64,000 nucleotides of DNA from Rossellomorea aquimaris (GCF_003315075.1 NZ_QNRJ01000001.1:167158-231157); one strand, 5' to 3'. Positions 44,155 through 52,947 are shown, counted from the stretch's first letter. Numbers and translations: made by a program. The notes: generated by a model from the sequence alone, not told the origin.

Positions 44155-45402
44155 TTGGGATCAAAAAGAGGTCATGATAAGGAAGACAAGCATAAGAAAT
44201 CAAAGAATGACGAATACGATGACAAGCCTAAAGAGTGTAAGAAAAAAAGCGAGAAAAGCAAAAAACGAGGAAAGCGAGTACCACAAGAAGAGTTGGAACC
44301 CCAAACTGTCCAAGTTATTCAAGGTGAACAAGGACTTCAAGGCGAACCAGGACCTCGAGGTGAACAAGGGCTTCAAGGCGAACAAGGGCCTCAAGGTGAA
44401 CCAGGACCTCGAGGCGAACAAGGACTTCAAGGTGAACCAGGACCTCGAGGCGAACAAGGACTTCAAGGCGAACCAGGACCTCAAGGTGTACAAGGACCTC
44501 GAGGTGAACAAGGACTTCAAGGCGAACCAGGACCTCAAGGTGAACAAGGACTTCAAGGTGAACCAGGACCTCGAGGCGAACAAGGACTTCAAGGTGAACC
44601 AGGACCTCGAGGCGAACAAGGACTTCAAGGCGAACCAGGACCTCGAGGTGAACAAGGGCCACAAGGCGAACAAGGGCCACAAGGCGAACAAGGGCCTCAA
44701 GGTGATCAAGGGCTTCAAGGCGAACTAGGACCTCAAGGTGTACAAGGACCTCGAGGTGAACAAGGACTTCAAGGCGAACAAGGACCTCGAGGTGAACAAG
44801 GGCCACAAGGCGAACAAGGGCCTCGAGGTGAACAAGGGCCACAAGGCGAACAAGGGCCTCAAGGTGAACAAGGGCTTCAAGGCGAACCTGGTCCTCAAGG
44901 AGAGCGTGGAATTCAGGGTATCAAAGGTCCTCAAGGGGAATGCACGTGCAATCAGAAATATTGTAATGTGTATAGAATTGGTGGAGATCTTATAATACCT
45001 GACCAACCTGTTTCTTTTAACCATACTGGCATTAGTTCTGCCGGGGACTTTATTCACTTGGGAACCTCAATAATCGTAGTGAACGAGGGAGACTACAAAA
45101 TAAACTATAACGTTGTATTTACTAGTGGAAAAACAGGATTTAGTAGAGGAGGAGCATACGCATTATTCGTGAATGGTTTAATAGTAACATCCAGCAGGTA
45201 TGGTAACCAACTAGGCATCTTCACAAGTGCCCCTGTGACCCTGGATTCCATTTTTCAAGTTAATGGAGAAGTGATTGTTACTATCCCGGCAGGAGGAAAA
45301 GTAGAGCTTAGAAATATTGGGCATACGGCAGATAACCTCATTGGTAATGTGGATAATACCCCTATTAATAGTGCAGGATTAACAATGTTAAAGCTAAATT
45401 GA
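44155..45402 (+). CDS. Collagen-like BclA-type spore surface protein
   Basis: This 415-aa protein has three parts. Residues 1-56 form a very basic and acidic mixed, Lys-rich head (no signal peptide). About 57-263 are 69 uninterrupted Gly-X-Y triplets, mostly GEQ, GPR, GPQ, GLQ and GEP. About 264-415 are a C-terminal beta-rich domain resembling the trimeric TNF-like tip of BclA. It opens with Cys residues (CTCNQKYC) and ends AGLTMLKLN. Trimeric collagen stalks of this form make the hair-like nap of Bacillus exosporia. TTG at 44155 follows AGGTGGG; a GTG at 44146 is the alternative start. The high Gln/Glu content at X and Y is unlike the GPT or GAT triplets of B. anthracis BclA. Confidence 0.85.
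   Translation: MGSKRGHDKEDKHKKSKNDEYDDKPKECKKKSEKSKKRGKRVPQEELEPQTVQVIQGEQGLQGEPGPRGEQGLQGEQGPQGEPGPRGEQGLQGEPGPRGEQGLQGEPGPQGVQGPRGEQGLQGEPGPQGEQGLQGEPGPRGEQGLQGEPGPRGEQGLQGEPGPRGEQGPQGEQGPQGEQGPQGDQGLQGELGPQGVQGPRGEQGLQGEQGPRGEQGPQGEQGPRGEQGPQGEQGPQGEQGLQGEPGPQGERGIQGIKGPQGECTCNQKYCNVYRIGGDLIIPDQPVSFNHTGISSAGDFIHLGTSIIVVNEGDYKINYNVVFTSGKTGFSRGGAYALFVNGLIVTSSRYGNQLGIFTSAPVTLDSIFQVNGEVIVTIPAGGKVELRNIGHTADNLIGNVDNTPINSAGLTMLKLN
44323..44943 (+). repeat. Tandem 9-bp repeats encoding Gly-X-Y
   Basis: Sixty-nine units of 9 bp are arranged in higher-order 18- and 36-bp blocks that are nearly identical in DNA, so unequal exchange or slippage probably changes its length between strains. The repetition opens long false reading frames on both strands. 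Confidence 0.92.
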
Positions 45403-45426
45403 TAATAGGAATTAACTATCCAGAGC

Positions 45427-45462
45427 GCGCTGACCGGACATATGGAGGTCAGCGCTTTTTTT
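45427..45462 (+). terminator. Terminator after collagen-like gene
   Basis: GCGCTGACC pairs with GGTCAGCGC and is followed by TTTTTTTAT. Confidence 0.9.
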
Positions 45463-45494
45463 ATACTGTCCCTATTCCCATTATAAGGGAGGCC

Positions 45495-45632
45495 ATGAAT
45501 ATTGGGGACGGTTTGAAAGTAGGTCTCTTCAACTCGGAAGAAGAACGGATTAAACATACCCTTGGGTTTGCAAAGTATTTAATTTCTTATTGTAATGATA
45601 TGTTCTCTCCTGTCAATTTTAATCATACATAA
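45495..45632 (+). CDS. Possible small protein (45 aa)
   Basis: This short frame (starting NIGDGLKVGLFNSEEERI) has a good AAGGGAGG site 5 bp before its ATG. No motif or family is recognised. It lies just past the collagen-gene terminator with no clear promoter, so it may be a real small gene or the remnant of a longer one. Confidence 0.35.
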   Translation: MNIGDGLKVGLFNSEEERIKHTLGFAKYLISYCNDMFSPVNFNHT

Positions 45633-45693
45633 GGTTCCAACTCTCTAAATCAGGGTAAAGATACTGTATACATATTAAAAGGAGGATATCGCT

Positions 45694-46581
45694 GTGAAAC
45701 TAGCCATGCTTATCGTTAACCCCTCTTCTGGGAAGGAAAGAGGGAAGGACTATAGTGAACATGCTCTTGAAACCATGTCAAAAATGGGGTATAAAACGGA
45801 ATTGCGCATTACAGAAGGGGAAGGAGATGCGATGGATTTCGCCAGGGAGGCATGTGAGCGAAAGTTTGATTTCGTCGCAGCCATGGGAGGGGATGGAACC
45901 ATCAATGAAGCGATAAACGGAATAGCTGAGCAGGATCACCGTCCTCTATTTGGTCTGATCCCACTGGGAACAGTAAATGATTTCGCACGAGCTTTAAATA
46001 TTCCTATGAAACCCGAAGAGGCCATCGACATATTCAAGCATAATCATGTGCAGAAGACCGATGTTGGAAAGATCAATGGCCGATACTTCATCAATATCGT
46101 CGCAGTAGGCGCGTTGGCAGAAGCATCGTTCTCAACACCCGTCGAACAGAAGTCGAAGCTTGGCCCACTTGCCTATATAATAGAAGGAATGAAGAAAATG
46201 AAGGAGAAGCAGCCGTTCGAGCTTAAGGTCCACTCCGACCATGACTGGGAAGGGGACGCGCTTCTCATGCTTGTTGCCCTGACCAATTCTGTCGGGGGCA
46301 TGGAAACCATTGCACCCGAAGCCAAAGTAAATGACGGTAAGCTCCATGTCTTTATCATCAAAGACATTGCCCTTCCTCATTTTCTATTGCTCCTTCCAAA
46401 GATTCTTTCAGGAGAACTGGCAGAAAGTGAACATGTCCATTATATGAAAGTCACAAAGCTGGAAGCGTCATCGTCCTATAAGATGACGGCCAATGTTGAT
46501 GGGGACGAGGGGGACGAGCTGCCAATCATAATAGAAAACCTGAAGCAGCATCTTGACATACTTGTTCCACTTACAGAATAG
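45694..46581 (+). CDS. Diacylglycerol/lipid kinase family protein (YegS/DgkB type)
   Basis: This 295-aa cytoplasmic or membrane-associated enzyme phosphorylates diacylglycerol or a related lipid. It shows VNPSSGKERGK at the N-terminus, the nucleotide-binding GGDGTINEAINGI (about 63-75), PLGTVNDFARAL, and a C-terminal acidic VDGDEGDELP patch typical of the family. It starts at GTG after AAAGGAGGATATC. It is followed 12 bp later by the IscA-like gene, so they are probably cotranscribed. Confidence 0.9.
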   Translation: MKLAMLIVNPSSGKERGKDYSEHALETMSKMGYKTELRITEGEGDAMDFAREACERKFDFVAAMGGDGTINEAINGIAEQDHRPLFGLIPLGTVNDFARALNIPMKPEEAIDIFKHNHVQKTDVGKINGRYFINIVAVGALAEASFSTPVEQKSKLGPLAYIIEGMKKMKEKQPFELKVHSDHDWEGDALLMLVALTNSVGGMETIAPEAKVNDGKLHVFIIKDIALPHFLLLLPKILSGELAESEHVHYMKVTKLEASSSYKMTANVDGDEGDELPIIIENLKQHLDILVPLTE

Positions 46582-46593
46582 AAGGAAGGTACA

Positions 46594-46905
46594 ATGAAAT
46601 TGGAAATCACCCAATCTGCAAAAGAAAAACTAAACGAAATCCCTAATGGAAAAATCATGCAGCTATCACTTGACCGTGGAAGCTGCGATATAGTGAACAA
46701 TCTCTATGAAATAAAGGTAGTAGAAAATAGAGAATCTGATTCTACAGAGAATATCATCCAATCCGATGATTTGACCTTCATTATTGACGACGACTTCGAA
46801 GATTTGTATGAACACGAACTCACGATTGATTTTAAAAATAATTTCTTTGTGTTTAAGAATAAGAATCAGACGTTTAATAATCGAATTGGACTCAGGTATG
46901 TATAA
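46594..46905 (+). CDS. HesB/IscA-like iron-sulphur biosynthesis family protein
   Basis: This is a 103-aa protein of the YqkB type. KLEITQSAKEKLNEI is the usual start of the Fe-S_biosyn fold, followed by beta strands. Only one cysteine (in GSCDI) is visible, not the three of true IscA carriers. A classical cluster-scaffold role is therefore doubtful, as for the other Bacillus members. It follows the lipid kinase closely. Confidence 0.75.
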   Translation: MKLEITQSAKEKLNEIPNGKIMQLSLDRGSCDIVNNLYEIKVVENRESDSTENIIQSDDLTFIIDDDFEDLYEHELTIDFKNNFFVFKNKNQTFNNRIGLRYV

Positions 46906-47013
46906 AAGGGTGAGGGGACCTCTCTTTTTTAATGGTAAGTGCTACGTTGTATAGTAATTCTATACTTTATGTGTTACCATTACCTCTTACAGCAAACAAA
47001 GGACGTGACATTC

Positions 47014-47388
47014 ATGATAAAAATTGACATCCCACAAGCGGATATTTCCATAACGGAACGCAGACAACCGAGAGACTCAGAAGAACCGAAGATCAAAAGT
47101 ATCCAAGGGTTCATCGATCTTCACGAAATCCCAAGAGACAAAGGCGGTATCATCTTGTTTTACAACATCAACGACGAACTTCTCTTCGTTGGGAAAGCAC
47201 GTAAACTAAGACAAAGAGTCAAGAAACATCTTGAAGATACTGTATCACCACTACGTAACCACAGAGGCGAAATCTACCGTATCGACGTTGCCATTGTTGA
47301 AGATGCAATGGATCGTGAGATTTACGAAACGTATATCATTAACAAGCTCCAATCAAAATATAACGTAGATAAAGTTTTCTATAAATAA
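47014..47388 (+). CDS. GIY-YIG domain protein
   Basis: This 124-aa protein has a single GIY-YIG-type nuclease fold. GGIILFYNINDELLFVGKARKLRQRVKKHL replaces the GIY and YIG signatures with ILF and FVG, keeps the Lys/Arg helix, and a later Glu (EIYETYIINKLQSKYN) fits the metal-binding residue. Likely cytoplasmic; relatives are UvrC N-domain-like and of unknown role in Bacillus. The ATG at 47014 is preferred over 46939 because AAAGGACGTGA precedes it and the fold starts soon after. Confidence 0.8.
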   Translation: MIKIDIPQADISITERRQPRDSEEPKIKSIQGFIDLHEIPRDKGGIILFYNINDELLFVGKARKLRQRVKKHLEDTVSPLRNHRGEIYRIDVAIVEDAMDREIYETYIINKLQSKYNVDKVFYK

Positions 47389-47395
47389 TTTAAAA

Positions 47396-47431
47396 AGGAA
47401 CCAGTGTCACAAAATAGACGCTGGTTTCTTT
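47396..47431. terminator. Bidirectional terminator
   Basis: GGAACCAGTGTC pairs imperfectly with GACGCTGGTTTC, with T-rich ends in both directions between convergent genes. Confidence 0.75.
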
Positions 47432-47473
47432 TGGGCTGAAATGTATTTCAACAGGTAATAAAGGTCTTTTTTT

Positions 47474-47911
47474 TCACCTAATTACAAATTCAGGATTCCA
47501 TCTAACCAGCAACTCTTCTCGAACCCCATAATATGTCGTATTAGTCCGATCCGTCACTCCATAAGACACTACACTTTCATCATCCGTCCAGGCGATGTTG
47601 ATTGTTACTATGACAGAAGGTCTCTTCACTCCGGCAATCTCAATATCCACTGACTGATTCAACTCAAAAATCGTACGAAAACTAATCTCTTCCCGATGAA
47701 TCGAAGGCGGGGAAGGAGCATCCTCTATATTCACAAACTTCTTATCTTGATCATGGATGTCATACGTAATAAATGATTTCCCGGGCTTTATCCAGTACGT
47801 TATTAATTCCACACGTCCTGCTCTTAAGGGTGTCCCCTTAAAAGCTTCGTGAAAAAGATCTTCATACTTGATGACTTCGTTCAGCTTAATGGGATTGATG
47901 GTTCCTTTCAC
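47474..47911 (-). CDS. Hypothetical protein, 145 aa
   Basis: I do not recognise this gene. It starts at GTG after AAGGAGGTACTT, a very strong site, so it is probably expressed. The protein is soluble, beta-rich in pattern, and has no signal peptide, cysteine or membrane segment. Notable stretches are YWIKPGKSFITYDIHDQDKKF and IEIAGVKRPSVIVTINIAWTDDESVVSYGVTDRT. It stands alone. Confidence 0.7.
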   Translation of the reverse strand: MKGTINPIKLNEVIKYEDLFHEAFKGTPLRAGRVELITYWIKPGKSFITYDIHDQDKKFVNIEDAPSPPSIHREEISFRTIFELNQSVDIEIAGVKRPSVIVTINIAWTDDESVVSYGVTDRTNTTYYGVREELLVRWNPEFVIR

Positions 47912-48143
47912 AGAAGTACCTCCTTGGTATATGCCTATATATGGTCATAGTTATACATATTGGAGGTCGGGCTTCAATAGAACAGATAGTTAACTGCAGA
48001 TATTGATAACCCTATCGAGGGAAGTCGGCCAGGGAAAAGGGTATAATTGAATGATAAGAACGAGTGACTGAATGAAAGTTACTTGTTATAAATGATACTA
48101 TTCATTCAGTGATTAAAATAAATGAGAAAAGAAAGGAAAAATA

Positions 48144-48671
48144 ATGACTATTCATTTTACTGAGGTAATCGAACCAAATCCTATAATTATTGATGCCTTG
48201 AATCGTTGGGAAAACAATCCTGTCTTAATTCCATTCATTCGCCCTAATAAAAACAAGAAAGAGCTGGAACAAGAGTGGCAGATTACTATAGAAGAGTTCA
48301 AAAGCCGTTTAGACACTCAACATTTTTATCTTATATACATAGATGACAAGCTTGTGGGAGAAATGAATTATATGGTGGATCCAAGTCATCTTCACAAAAG
48401 AGAACCCGGAACTGCCTGGATAGGAATTACAATAGGTGAAGAGGATGGACGTGGTAAGGGAATAGGTTTCAAGGCTATCCAATATTTAGAAGAAGAGATA
48501 AAAAAGCAAGGACTTACAAGAATTGAATTGGGTGTATTCGAGTTTAATACCCGGGCATATAAGCTATATCAACAGTTGGGATATCAAGAAATTGCTAGAA
48601 TTGCTGACTTCACCTATTGGAATCATACAATGTGGTCTGATATCAGGATGGAGAAGTATTTAGGAGAATGA
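48144..48671 (+). CDS. GNAT family N-acetyltransferase
   Basis: This 175-aa acetyl-CoA-dependent transferase has the acetyl-CoA loop GEEDGRGKGIGFKAIQYLEEEI (motif A, Q/R-x-x-G-x-G/A form), preceded by AWIGITI and followed by IELGVFEFNTRAYKLYQQLGYQE (motif B). ATG after GAAAGGAAAA. The acceptor is not readable. Confidence 0.88.
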   Translation: MTIHFTEVIEPNPIIIDALNRWENNPVLIPFIRPNKNKKELEQEWQITIEEFKSRLDTQHFYLIYIDDKLVGEMNYMVDPSHLHKREPGTAWIGITIGEEDGRGKGIGFKAIQYLEEEIKKQGLTRIELGVFEFNTRAYKLYQQLGYQEIARIADFTYWNHTMWSDIRMEKYLGE

Positions 48672-48685
48672 GCGTAATAATGAAG

Positions 48686-48717
48686 GTTGGTAGAAGTAAG
48701 TCACCAACTCTTTTTTG
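48686..48717 (+). terminator. Terminator after GNAT gene
   Basis: GTTGGT pairs with ACCAAC and is followed by TCTTTTTT. Confidence 0.75.
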
Positions 48718-49001
48718 ATATATTATTGTAATATATGTAATGTTTTGTCATTCTCATTTACTCGTACTACCCTCACTAACGCATTTAAAATAAGTCAAAT
48801 TAGCTCAAAATGCTTTTGTGTAACTCCCTATTAAAAGCGGGTTTAAGTATATCCTGAACCAACCTTGTCGCTTCTCGGTGCATAATAATCATCGCTTTAA
48901 CCTACCGGCACCATTCGAAAACACAGAATTGTAAAATCGTGGTAACCTTTCTTTCTTTGTAATCAAGTAAAATGATATTAGCTTCAAAAGGGGGGAACCA
49001 C

Positions 49002-49703
49002 ATGCAAGAAAACATTCATAATTATGATGATTTACTGAAAATGCTGGATTCATTTCTAAGGGAACCTGCTCCATTTTGGGATGAGTTTTTTTCTGATCGT
49101 GACAGATCAGTACCCATATTTGTGAATGCACCTGACGAGAATTTAGTATCATACGTGGAAATGGGAAGGATTACACCTGGAAAAGTACTGGAACTCGGGT
49201 GTGGACCAGGCAGAAATTCAATTTATTTAGCGGAACAGGGTTTTGAGGTAGATGCAGTTGATTTATCGAAAACGTCCCTCGATTGGGCAAAGGAACGCGC
49301 AGATGAAAGGAATCTCACCATCAACTTTTTACACCAAAATATTTTCGACTTCAATAGTGAACAGGGGAAATATGATTTCATTTTCGATTCAGGTTGTTTT
49401 CATCATATAGCACCTCATAGAAGAATGAGTTACATAGATATTATTGACAAATCATTAAAGGAAGAGGGATATTTCGGTATTACTTGTTTTCTACAAGGTG
49501 GAAGTCTAGGAGGCTCTGATATTTCCGATTGGGAAGTATATCGAAAAGGCTCACTTATGGGTGGATTAGGTTATACAGAGGAACGGTTAAGGAAGATTTT
49601 TCATTCATTAAAGCCTATTGAAATCAGGAGAATGATTGATAAAACACATTCAGAAAACCTATTTGGTGCCTCTGACTTATTGACTGGATTTTTTCAAAAA
49701 TAG
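49002..49703 (+). CDS. Class I SAM-dependent methyltransferase
   Basis: This 233-aa cytoplasmic methyltransferase has motif I VLELGCGPGRNSIYLA (about 64-79), an acidic VDAVDLS loop, and motif IV-like FDFIFDSGCFHHIAPHRR, similar to thiopurine/tellurite-type (TehB-like) enzymes. The ATG at 49002 is chosen because AAAAGGGGGGAA precedes it; the ATG at 48972 has no site. Substrate unknown. Confidence 0.88.
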   Translation: MQENIHNYDDLLKMLDSFLREPAPFWDEFFSDRDRSVPIFVNAPDENLVSYVEMGRITPGKVLELGCGPGRNSIYLAEQGFEVDAVDLSKTSLDWAKERADERNLTINFLHQNIFDFNSEQGKYDFIFDSGCFHHIAPHRRMSYIDIIDKSLKEEGYFGITCFLQGGSLGGSDISDWEVYRKGSLMGGLGYTEERLRKIFHSLKPIEIRRMIDKTHSENLFGASDLLTGFFQK

Positions 49704-49708
49704 TAATC

Positions 49709-49760
49709 AAAAAAAGGGACGACATGATCAGCAGATAGTGATCATGTCATCCCTTTTTTT
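49709..49760. terminator. Bidirectional terminator between methyltransferase and citR
   Basis: This long stem of about 20 bp (GACATGATCA / TGATCATGTC plus AAAGGGA / TCCCTTT) has runs of A and T at its ends. It reaches the last base of citR. Confidence 0.9.
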
Positions 49761-50638
49761 CACACTCTGAATCGAGACAGGAAACGCAAAAACTCCTTTT
49801 GTGTTTTATGTTGATATTTTGTAATGGCGAAGGTTTTAGCTTCCGGCATAGGAAAAGCATTTGTTTCAACCTCCAAGAGCCTTCCTTCCAGCAGCTCTCT
49901 CCTGACTGAAGAGGAGGGAAGATAGGAAACCCCAAGACCTTCTGCGATGAAGCGTTTCGTAATATGTGTTTGTGAAACCCTCATCATCCTGGTTTTTGGA
50001 TAAAATTGCTTTATGGTATAACAGAGCTCATCCCAATAAGCAGGGTGATTGTGGGTCAATAAGTAATTCGATGCCAGTAAGTCCTCTTCTTCCAAAGGTG
50101 GGGCTGATTCGAAATCCCGTCCATCATGAGGAGCCACCATAATGACTTTATCTGAAAATAATAGAGTATGTTCAAGTTCAGGACTAAAGCAAGGAAGGCA
50201 GGAAAGTCCAATATCGACTCTTTCCTCTAGAACAGCCTTCTCGATTTCGGCAGATTCAATAATTTCAACCGAAATCTCAACCTGGGGGTGAGTTTCTAAA
50301 TATTGTTTTAAAACAAAAGGTAACACATTATCAGCAATCAAGGGGGATATAGCCATTTTAAGGGTTGTCGTGTATCCCTGACTAAAGGATTGAAGATCAG
50401 AGATTCCTTCCTCATAGATCTCGATCAATCTTTTAGCATGCTGTAAATAGGATATTCCCGCTTCTGTCAGTTTGATTTTCTTCCCATCTCTTTCAAATAG
50501 GATAACTCCCAACTCTTTTTCAAGTTGTTTAATGTGTACCGTAACGGTCGGTTGTGATATAAATAATCGCTCCGCCGCTTTCCTGAAATGATTGAATTCA
50601 GCTGCTGTTATAAACGTTTTCACCACATTCAGATCCAC
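49760..50638 (-). CDS. citR: LysR family regulator, CitR-like
   Basis: This 292-aa DNA-binding regulator has an N-terminal winged helix (FRKAAERLFISQPTVTVHIKQLEKELGVILFERDGKKIKLTEAG) and a C-terminal inducer-binding domain. It is divergent from the citrate synthase gene, exactly as citR is from citA in B. subtilis, where CitR represses citA. The GTG at 50638 is preferred (AGGGTGG upstream); longer readings to 50674 have no site. The AT-rich palindrome at 50678 is the likely binding site. Confidence 0.82.
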   Translation of the reverse strand: MDLNVVKTFITAAEFNHFRKAAERLFISQPTVTVHIKQLEKELGVILFERDGKKIKLTEAGISYLQHAKRLIEIYEEGISDLQSFSQGYTTTLKMAISPLIADNVLPFVLKQYLETHPQVEISVEIIESAEIEKAVLEERVDIGLSCLPCFSPELEHTLLFSDKVIMVAPHDGRDFESAPPLEEEDLLASNYLLTHNHPAYWDELCYTIKQFYPKTRMMRVSQTHITKRFIAEGLGVSYLPSSSVRRELLEGRLLEVETNAFPMPEAKTFAITKYQHKTQKEFLRFLSRFRV

Positions 50639-50677
50639 TATTTCCACCCTATCCTTATTAATAAATGTAATCAATTG

Positions 50678-50695
50678 AATTAAATAAATTTAATT
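50678..50695. promoter_or_regulatory. AT-rich palindrome between citR and citA
   Basis: AATTAAAT and ATTTAATT are separated by AA. It fits a LysR-type dyad in the divergent promoter region. Confidence 0.5.
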
Positions 50696-50753
50696 TTCTT
50701 AATTATAAATCCATTATACAATAATTGTAACGAAGAAAAAGGGGATGATACGA

Positions 50754-51839
50754 ATGTTTAGTGAAGGACTAAAAGGAATTATCGCAGCACAAACAACGAT
50801 CAGTCATATCGATGGTAAGGAGGGTGTCCTCATCTATAGGGGATATGAAATCGGAGAACTCAAGGATTTGTCATTTGAAGAAGCTGCTTTCTTATTATGG
50901 TATGGGCATCTTCCCAAGGTGGAGGATGCAGTGGAGATCAAAAAGAAACTGGGCACCTATCGATTCCTGACACCTGTAATGAGGGACATCCTTCATTCTC
51001 TACCACAAGGAATGGACATGATGAGTGTATTAAGGACCGTCATCTCCTCTATAGGAGGATCAGAATACAAATGGAAGCCAACTATTGAGCAGTCAATGCG
51101 ATTGACGGCCGTCATTCCTACCATCATTGCCTACCGATTCAATATGATGATGGATAAACCTTTAATCGATCCGGATACCAAGCTGAACCATGTGGAGAAT
51201 TATCTCTATATGTTAACCGGAAACAATCCGTCAAAGGCAGTTGCTGATGCGTTGGAAACGTATATGGTCCTGACCCTTGAGCATGGAATGAATGCTTCTG
51301 CTTTCTCGGCAAGAGTCACAGCCTCAACGGAATCCGATCTGGTTTCCGCCATCACTTCAGCCATCGGAACAATGAAAGGGCCACTTCACGGAGGAGCACC
51401 ATCCGGGGTCATTGATTTACTGAACGAAATAGGCACGGCTGAAAAAGCCGAAAGTGTCATCAGAAGAAAATTGCTGAAAGGTGAGAAGCTGATGGGATTT
51501 GGGCATCGTGTCTATAAGACTCATGATCCAAGAGCCATCGCTTTAAGAAGCAAGCTGATAGAAAATATGGGGGATGATCACTCTCTTGATCTAGCACTCT
51601 ATGTGGAGGAGAAGGCGATTGAACTTTTAGCTGAAATTAAGCCGGGTAGATCCCTATACACAAATGTGGAGTTTTATGCTGCTGCCATCATGAAATCGAT
51701 CCATCTCCCATCAGATCTCTTCACACCGACATTTACTGCCAGTCGAATCGTTGGGTGGACAGCACATGTGATGGAGCAGGCTGAAAACAATACCATATAC
51801 AGACCTCAATCCGAATATATAGGAAAACGAAACTGTTAG
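50754..51839 (+). CDS. citA: Citrate synthase (CitA-like)
   Basis: This enzyme condenses oxaloacetate and acetyl-CoA to citrate, entering the TCA cycle. At 361 aa it has the short Gram-positive length. TTISHIDGKEGVLIYRGY is the usual N-terminal motif. LEHGMNASAF and GFGHRVYKTHDPRA carry the two catalytic histidines, and LPSDLFTPTFTASR the catalytic aspartate. Divergence from a LysR gene marks it as CitA rather than the major CitZ. ATG at 50754 has AAGGGGATGA upstream; an ATG at 50745 is also possible. Confidence 0.9.
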   Translation: MFSEGLKGIIAAQTTISHIDGKEGVLIYRGYEIGELKDLSFEEAAFLLWYGHLPKVEDAVEIKKKLGTYRFLTPVMRDILHSLPQGMDMMSVLRTVISSIGGSEYKWKPTIEQSMRLTAVIPTIIAYRFNMMMDKPLIDPDTKLNHVENYLYMLTGNNPSKAVADALETYMVLTLEHGMNASAFSARVTASTESDLVSAITSAIGTMKGPLHGGAPSGVIDLLNEIGTAEKAESVIRRKLLKGEKLMGFGHRVYKTHDPRAIALRSKLIENMGDDHSLDLALYVEEKAIELLAEIKPGRSLYTNVEFYAAAIMKSIHLPSDLFTPTFTASRIVGWTAHVMEQAENNTIYRPQSEYIGKRNC

Positions 51840-51845
51840 TGAGAA

Positions 51846-51893
51846 AAAACCTGCTTGTCTACACATAAGGGGTTCCGTTTTGAAATGCAAAAT
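51846..51893 (+). repeat. TGCAAA-type hairpin repeat, copy 1 (degenerate)
   Basis: It contains AAAACCTGC, GTCTACACA, then AAGGGGTTCC and ends AAATGCAAA. The same block order occurs at 52776 and, inverted, at 56131. It lies just after the citA stop codon. Confidence 0.6.
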
Positions 51894-51968
51894 ATGAATG
51901 AACATTGCTGTTCGTATAGTAATTCGCACCAAAATTAAAAAGCAATTTGGCAAGAAAATCAGAAAAGA

Positions 51969-52002
51969 AAAATGCTTGGAGAGATATGCTCCAAGCATTT
52001 TT
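51969..52002. terminator. Hairpin downstream of citA
   Basis: AAATGCTTGGAG pairs perfectly with CTCCAAGCATTT and is followed by TTCATC. It would stop transcription leaving citA. From 51894 to 52391 nothing else is convincing. Confidence 0.78.
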
Positions 52003-52391
52003 CATCCCAAGATAAGCACTGGTTAGTGATTTTTTAATATACAATAATCCCCATATATCAAACTGCCAAAATAAGGGTGGGAATTCCTCTTTATGAGAAT
52101 AGGCGCTTTCTTGAGATAAAGGAGATGATATTTTTTTACGAAATTGATGTTGGAACTTATTGTAAAGATTATTTAGTTTGTGATTTTTATTTTTTAACTC
52201 AACAGTCAATAAAATATACCCATAGATATTTGGTAATTGAAGTGATTAAATCACCTTAACAAAATGGTTATCTGAATTTTGGAACTAATCGTACTTCTAT
52301 TCGTATGTATTTAGAGAAGGCAATCTTAAAGTGGAGACCGGCCACTTGAGTCGCTCTGTTGAAATATATTAAATTCTAGGAGGCGAATTTT

Positions 52392-52469
52392 ATGGCTGAA
52401 GGTATGTTTTTACTAATGATTGTGTTAATAACTGTAGTAATCATAGGTAAAAGAAAAAAGAAAAAGTAA
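52392..52469 (+). CDS. Tiny single-pass membrane protein (25 aa)
   Basis: This short frame starts ATG after TAGGAGGCG, an ideal site. It encodes MAEGMFLLMIVLITVVIIG followed by six basic residues. One hydrophobic helix with a lysine tail is the usual form of small membrane peptides or type I toxin-like peptides. No antitoxin RNA was identified. Confidence 0.55.
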   Translation: MAEGMFLLMIVLITVVIIGKRKKKK

Positions 52470-52588
52470 TGAGAGAAATTGACTAATGATATTAAAATGA
52501 AGGTAATTCTTTCGTGCTTGGTATAGAAAAATCCATAAGAATATAGGTAATTTTATTCAAGACCAAAAAGATTATATAAGGGGTTTAA

Positions 52589-52744
52589 TTGGTTGAAAAT
52601 ATCGATGAAGTAAGGACAGTGGTTCATGCAGTTTCAGATGGAGAACTTATTCAACAAAATGGAGCGATTGTTGAAGAATACAAAGTAAAAAGGCTTAGAG
52701 AGTTTTTCTCTCCTAAGCCTTTTTTGGTGTGGGAAATGTCGTGA
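52589..52744 (+). CDS. Possible truncated ORF (51 aa) overlapping a terminator
   Basis: A TTG start follows ATAAGGGG and gives VENIDEVRTVVHAVSDG and onward for 51 codons. The last third reads through the hairpin at 52688-52725. It may therefore be the remains of a gene cut by deletion rather than an intact one. No family recognised. Confidence 0.3.
   Translation: MVENIDEVRTVVHAVSDGELIQQNGAIVEEYKVKRLREFFSPKPFLVWEMS
52688..52725 (+). terminator. Strong terminator
   Basis: AAAGGCTTAGAGAG pairs with CTCTCCTAAGCCTTT (one bulge) and ends in TTTTTTGG. Confidence 0.85.
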
Positions 52745-52775
52745 TTTTCATTGTGATTTGCCCTGTGATTTGGTT

Positions 52776-52839
52776 GTTTGCACCTCACAAGAAAACCCAT
52801 TAGTCTACACAATAACGGGTTTACTTGTGAGGTGCAAAC
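52776..52839. repeat. TGCAAA-type hairpin repeat, copy 2 (perfect palindrome)
   Basis: The 16-bp arms GTTTGCACCTCACAAG and CTTGTGAGGTGCAAAC are perfect. Inner AAACCC / GGGTTT arms surround GTCTACACAATAA. It is the intact form of the repeats at 51846 and 56131. Confidence 0.8.
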
Positions 52840-52912
52840 AGACAAATATCATATAAAATCTCATAGCTAATCACTGACAAAACACTTGGTAATACACAAG
52901 GTAAATCACACA

Positions 52913-52947
52913 AAAAAGGACCAACTTTTGATAAGTCGGTCCTTTTT
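52913..52947. terminator. Bidirectional hairpin
   Basis: AAAAAGGACC-ACTT pairs with AAGT-GGTCCTTTTT. Between 52840 and 53117 no other feature is evident. Confidence 0.78.

Noticed and set aside
44323-44943. Regular DNA repeats that could be taken for a CRISPR array
   Set aside because: Units are 9 bp with no unique spacers and lie in frame within a coding region, so they encode collagen triplets.
44135-45057. Several long overlapping reading frames on both strands across the collagen-like gene
   Set aside because: They arise because the 9-bp repeat has no stop in several frames. The translations are monotonous ([15 protein letters not shown]) and lack their own ribosome sites, while the Gly-X-Y frame has a head, a tip domain and a good start.
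51859-52209. 116-aa minus-strand ORF downstream of citA
   Set aside because: It reads straight through the strong hairpin at 51969-52002 and one of the hairpin repeats, has unusual composition and no credible ribosome site.
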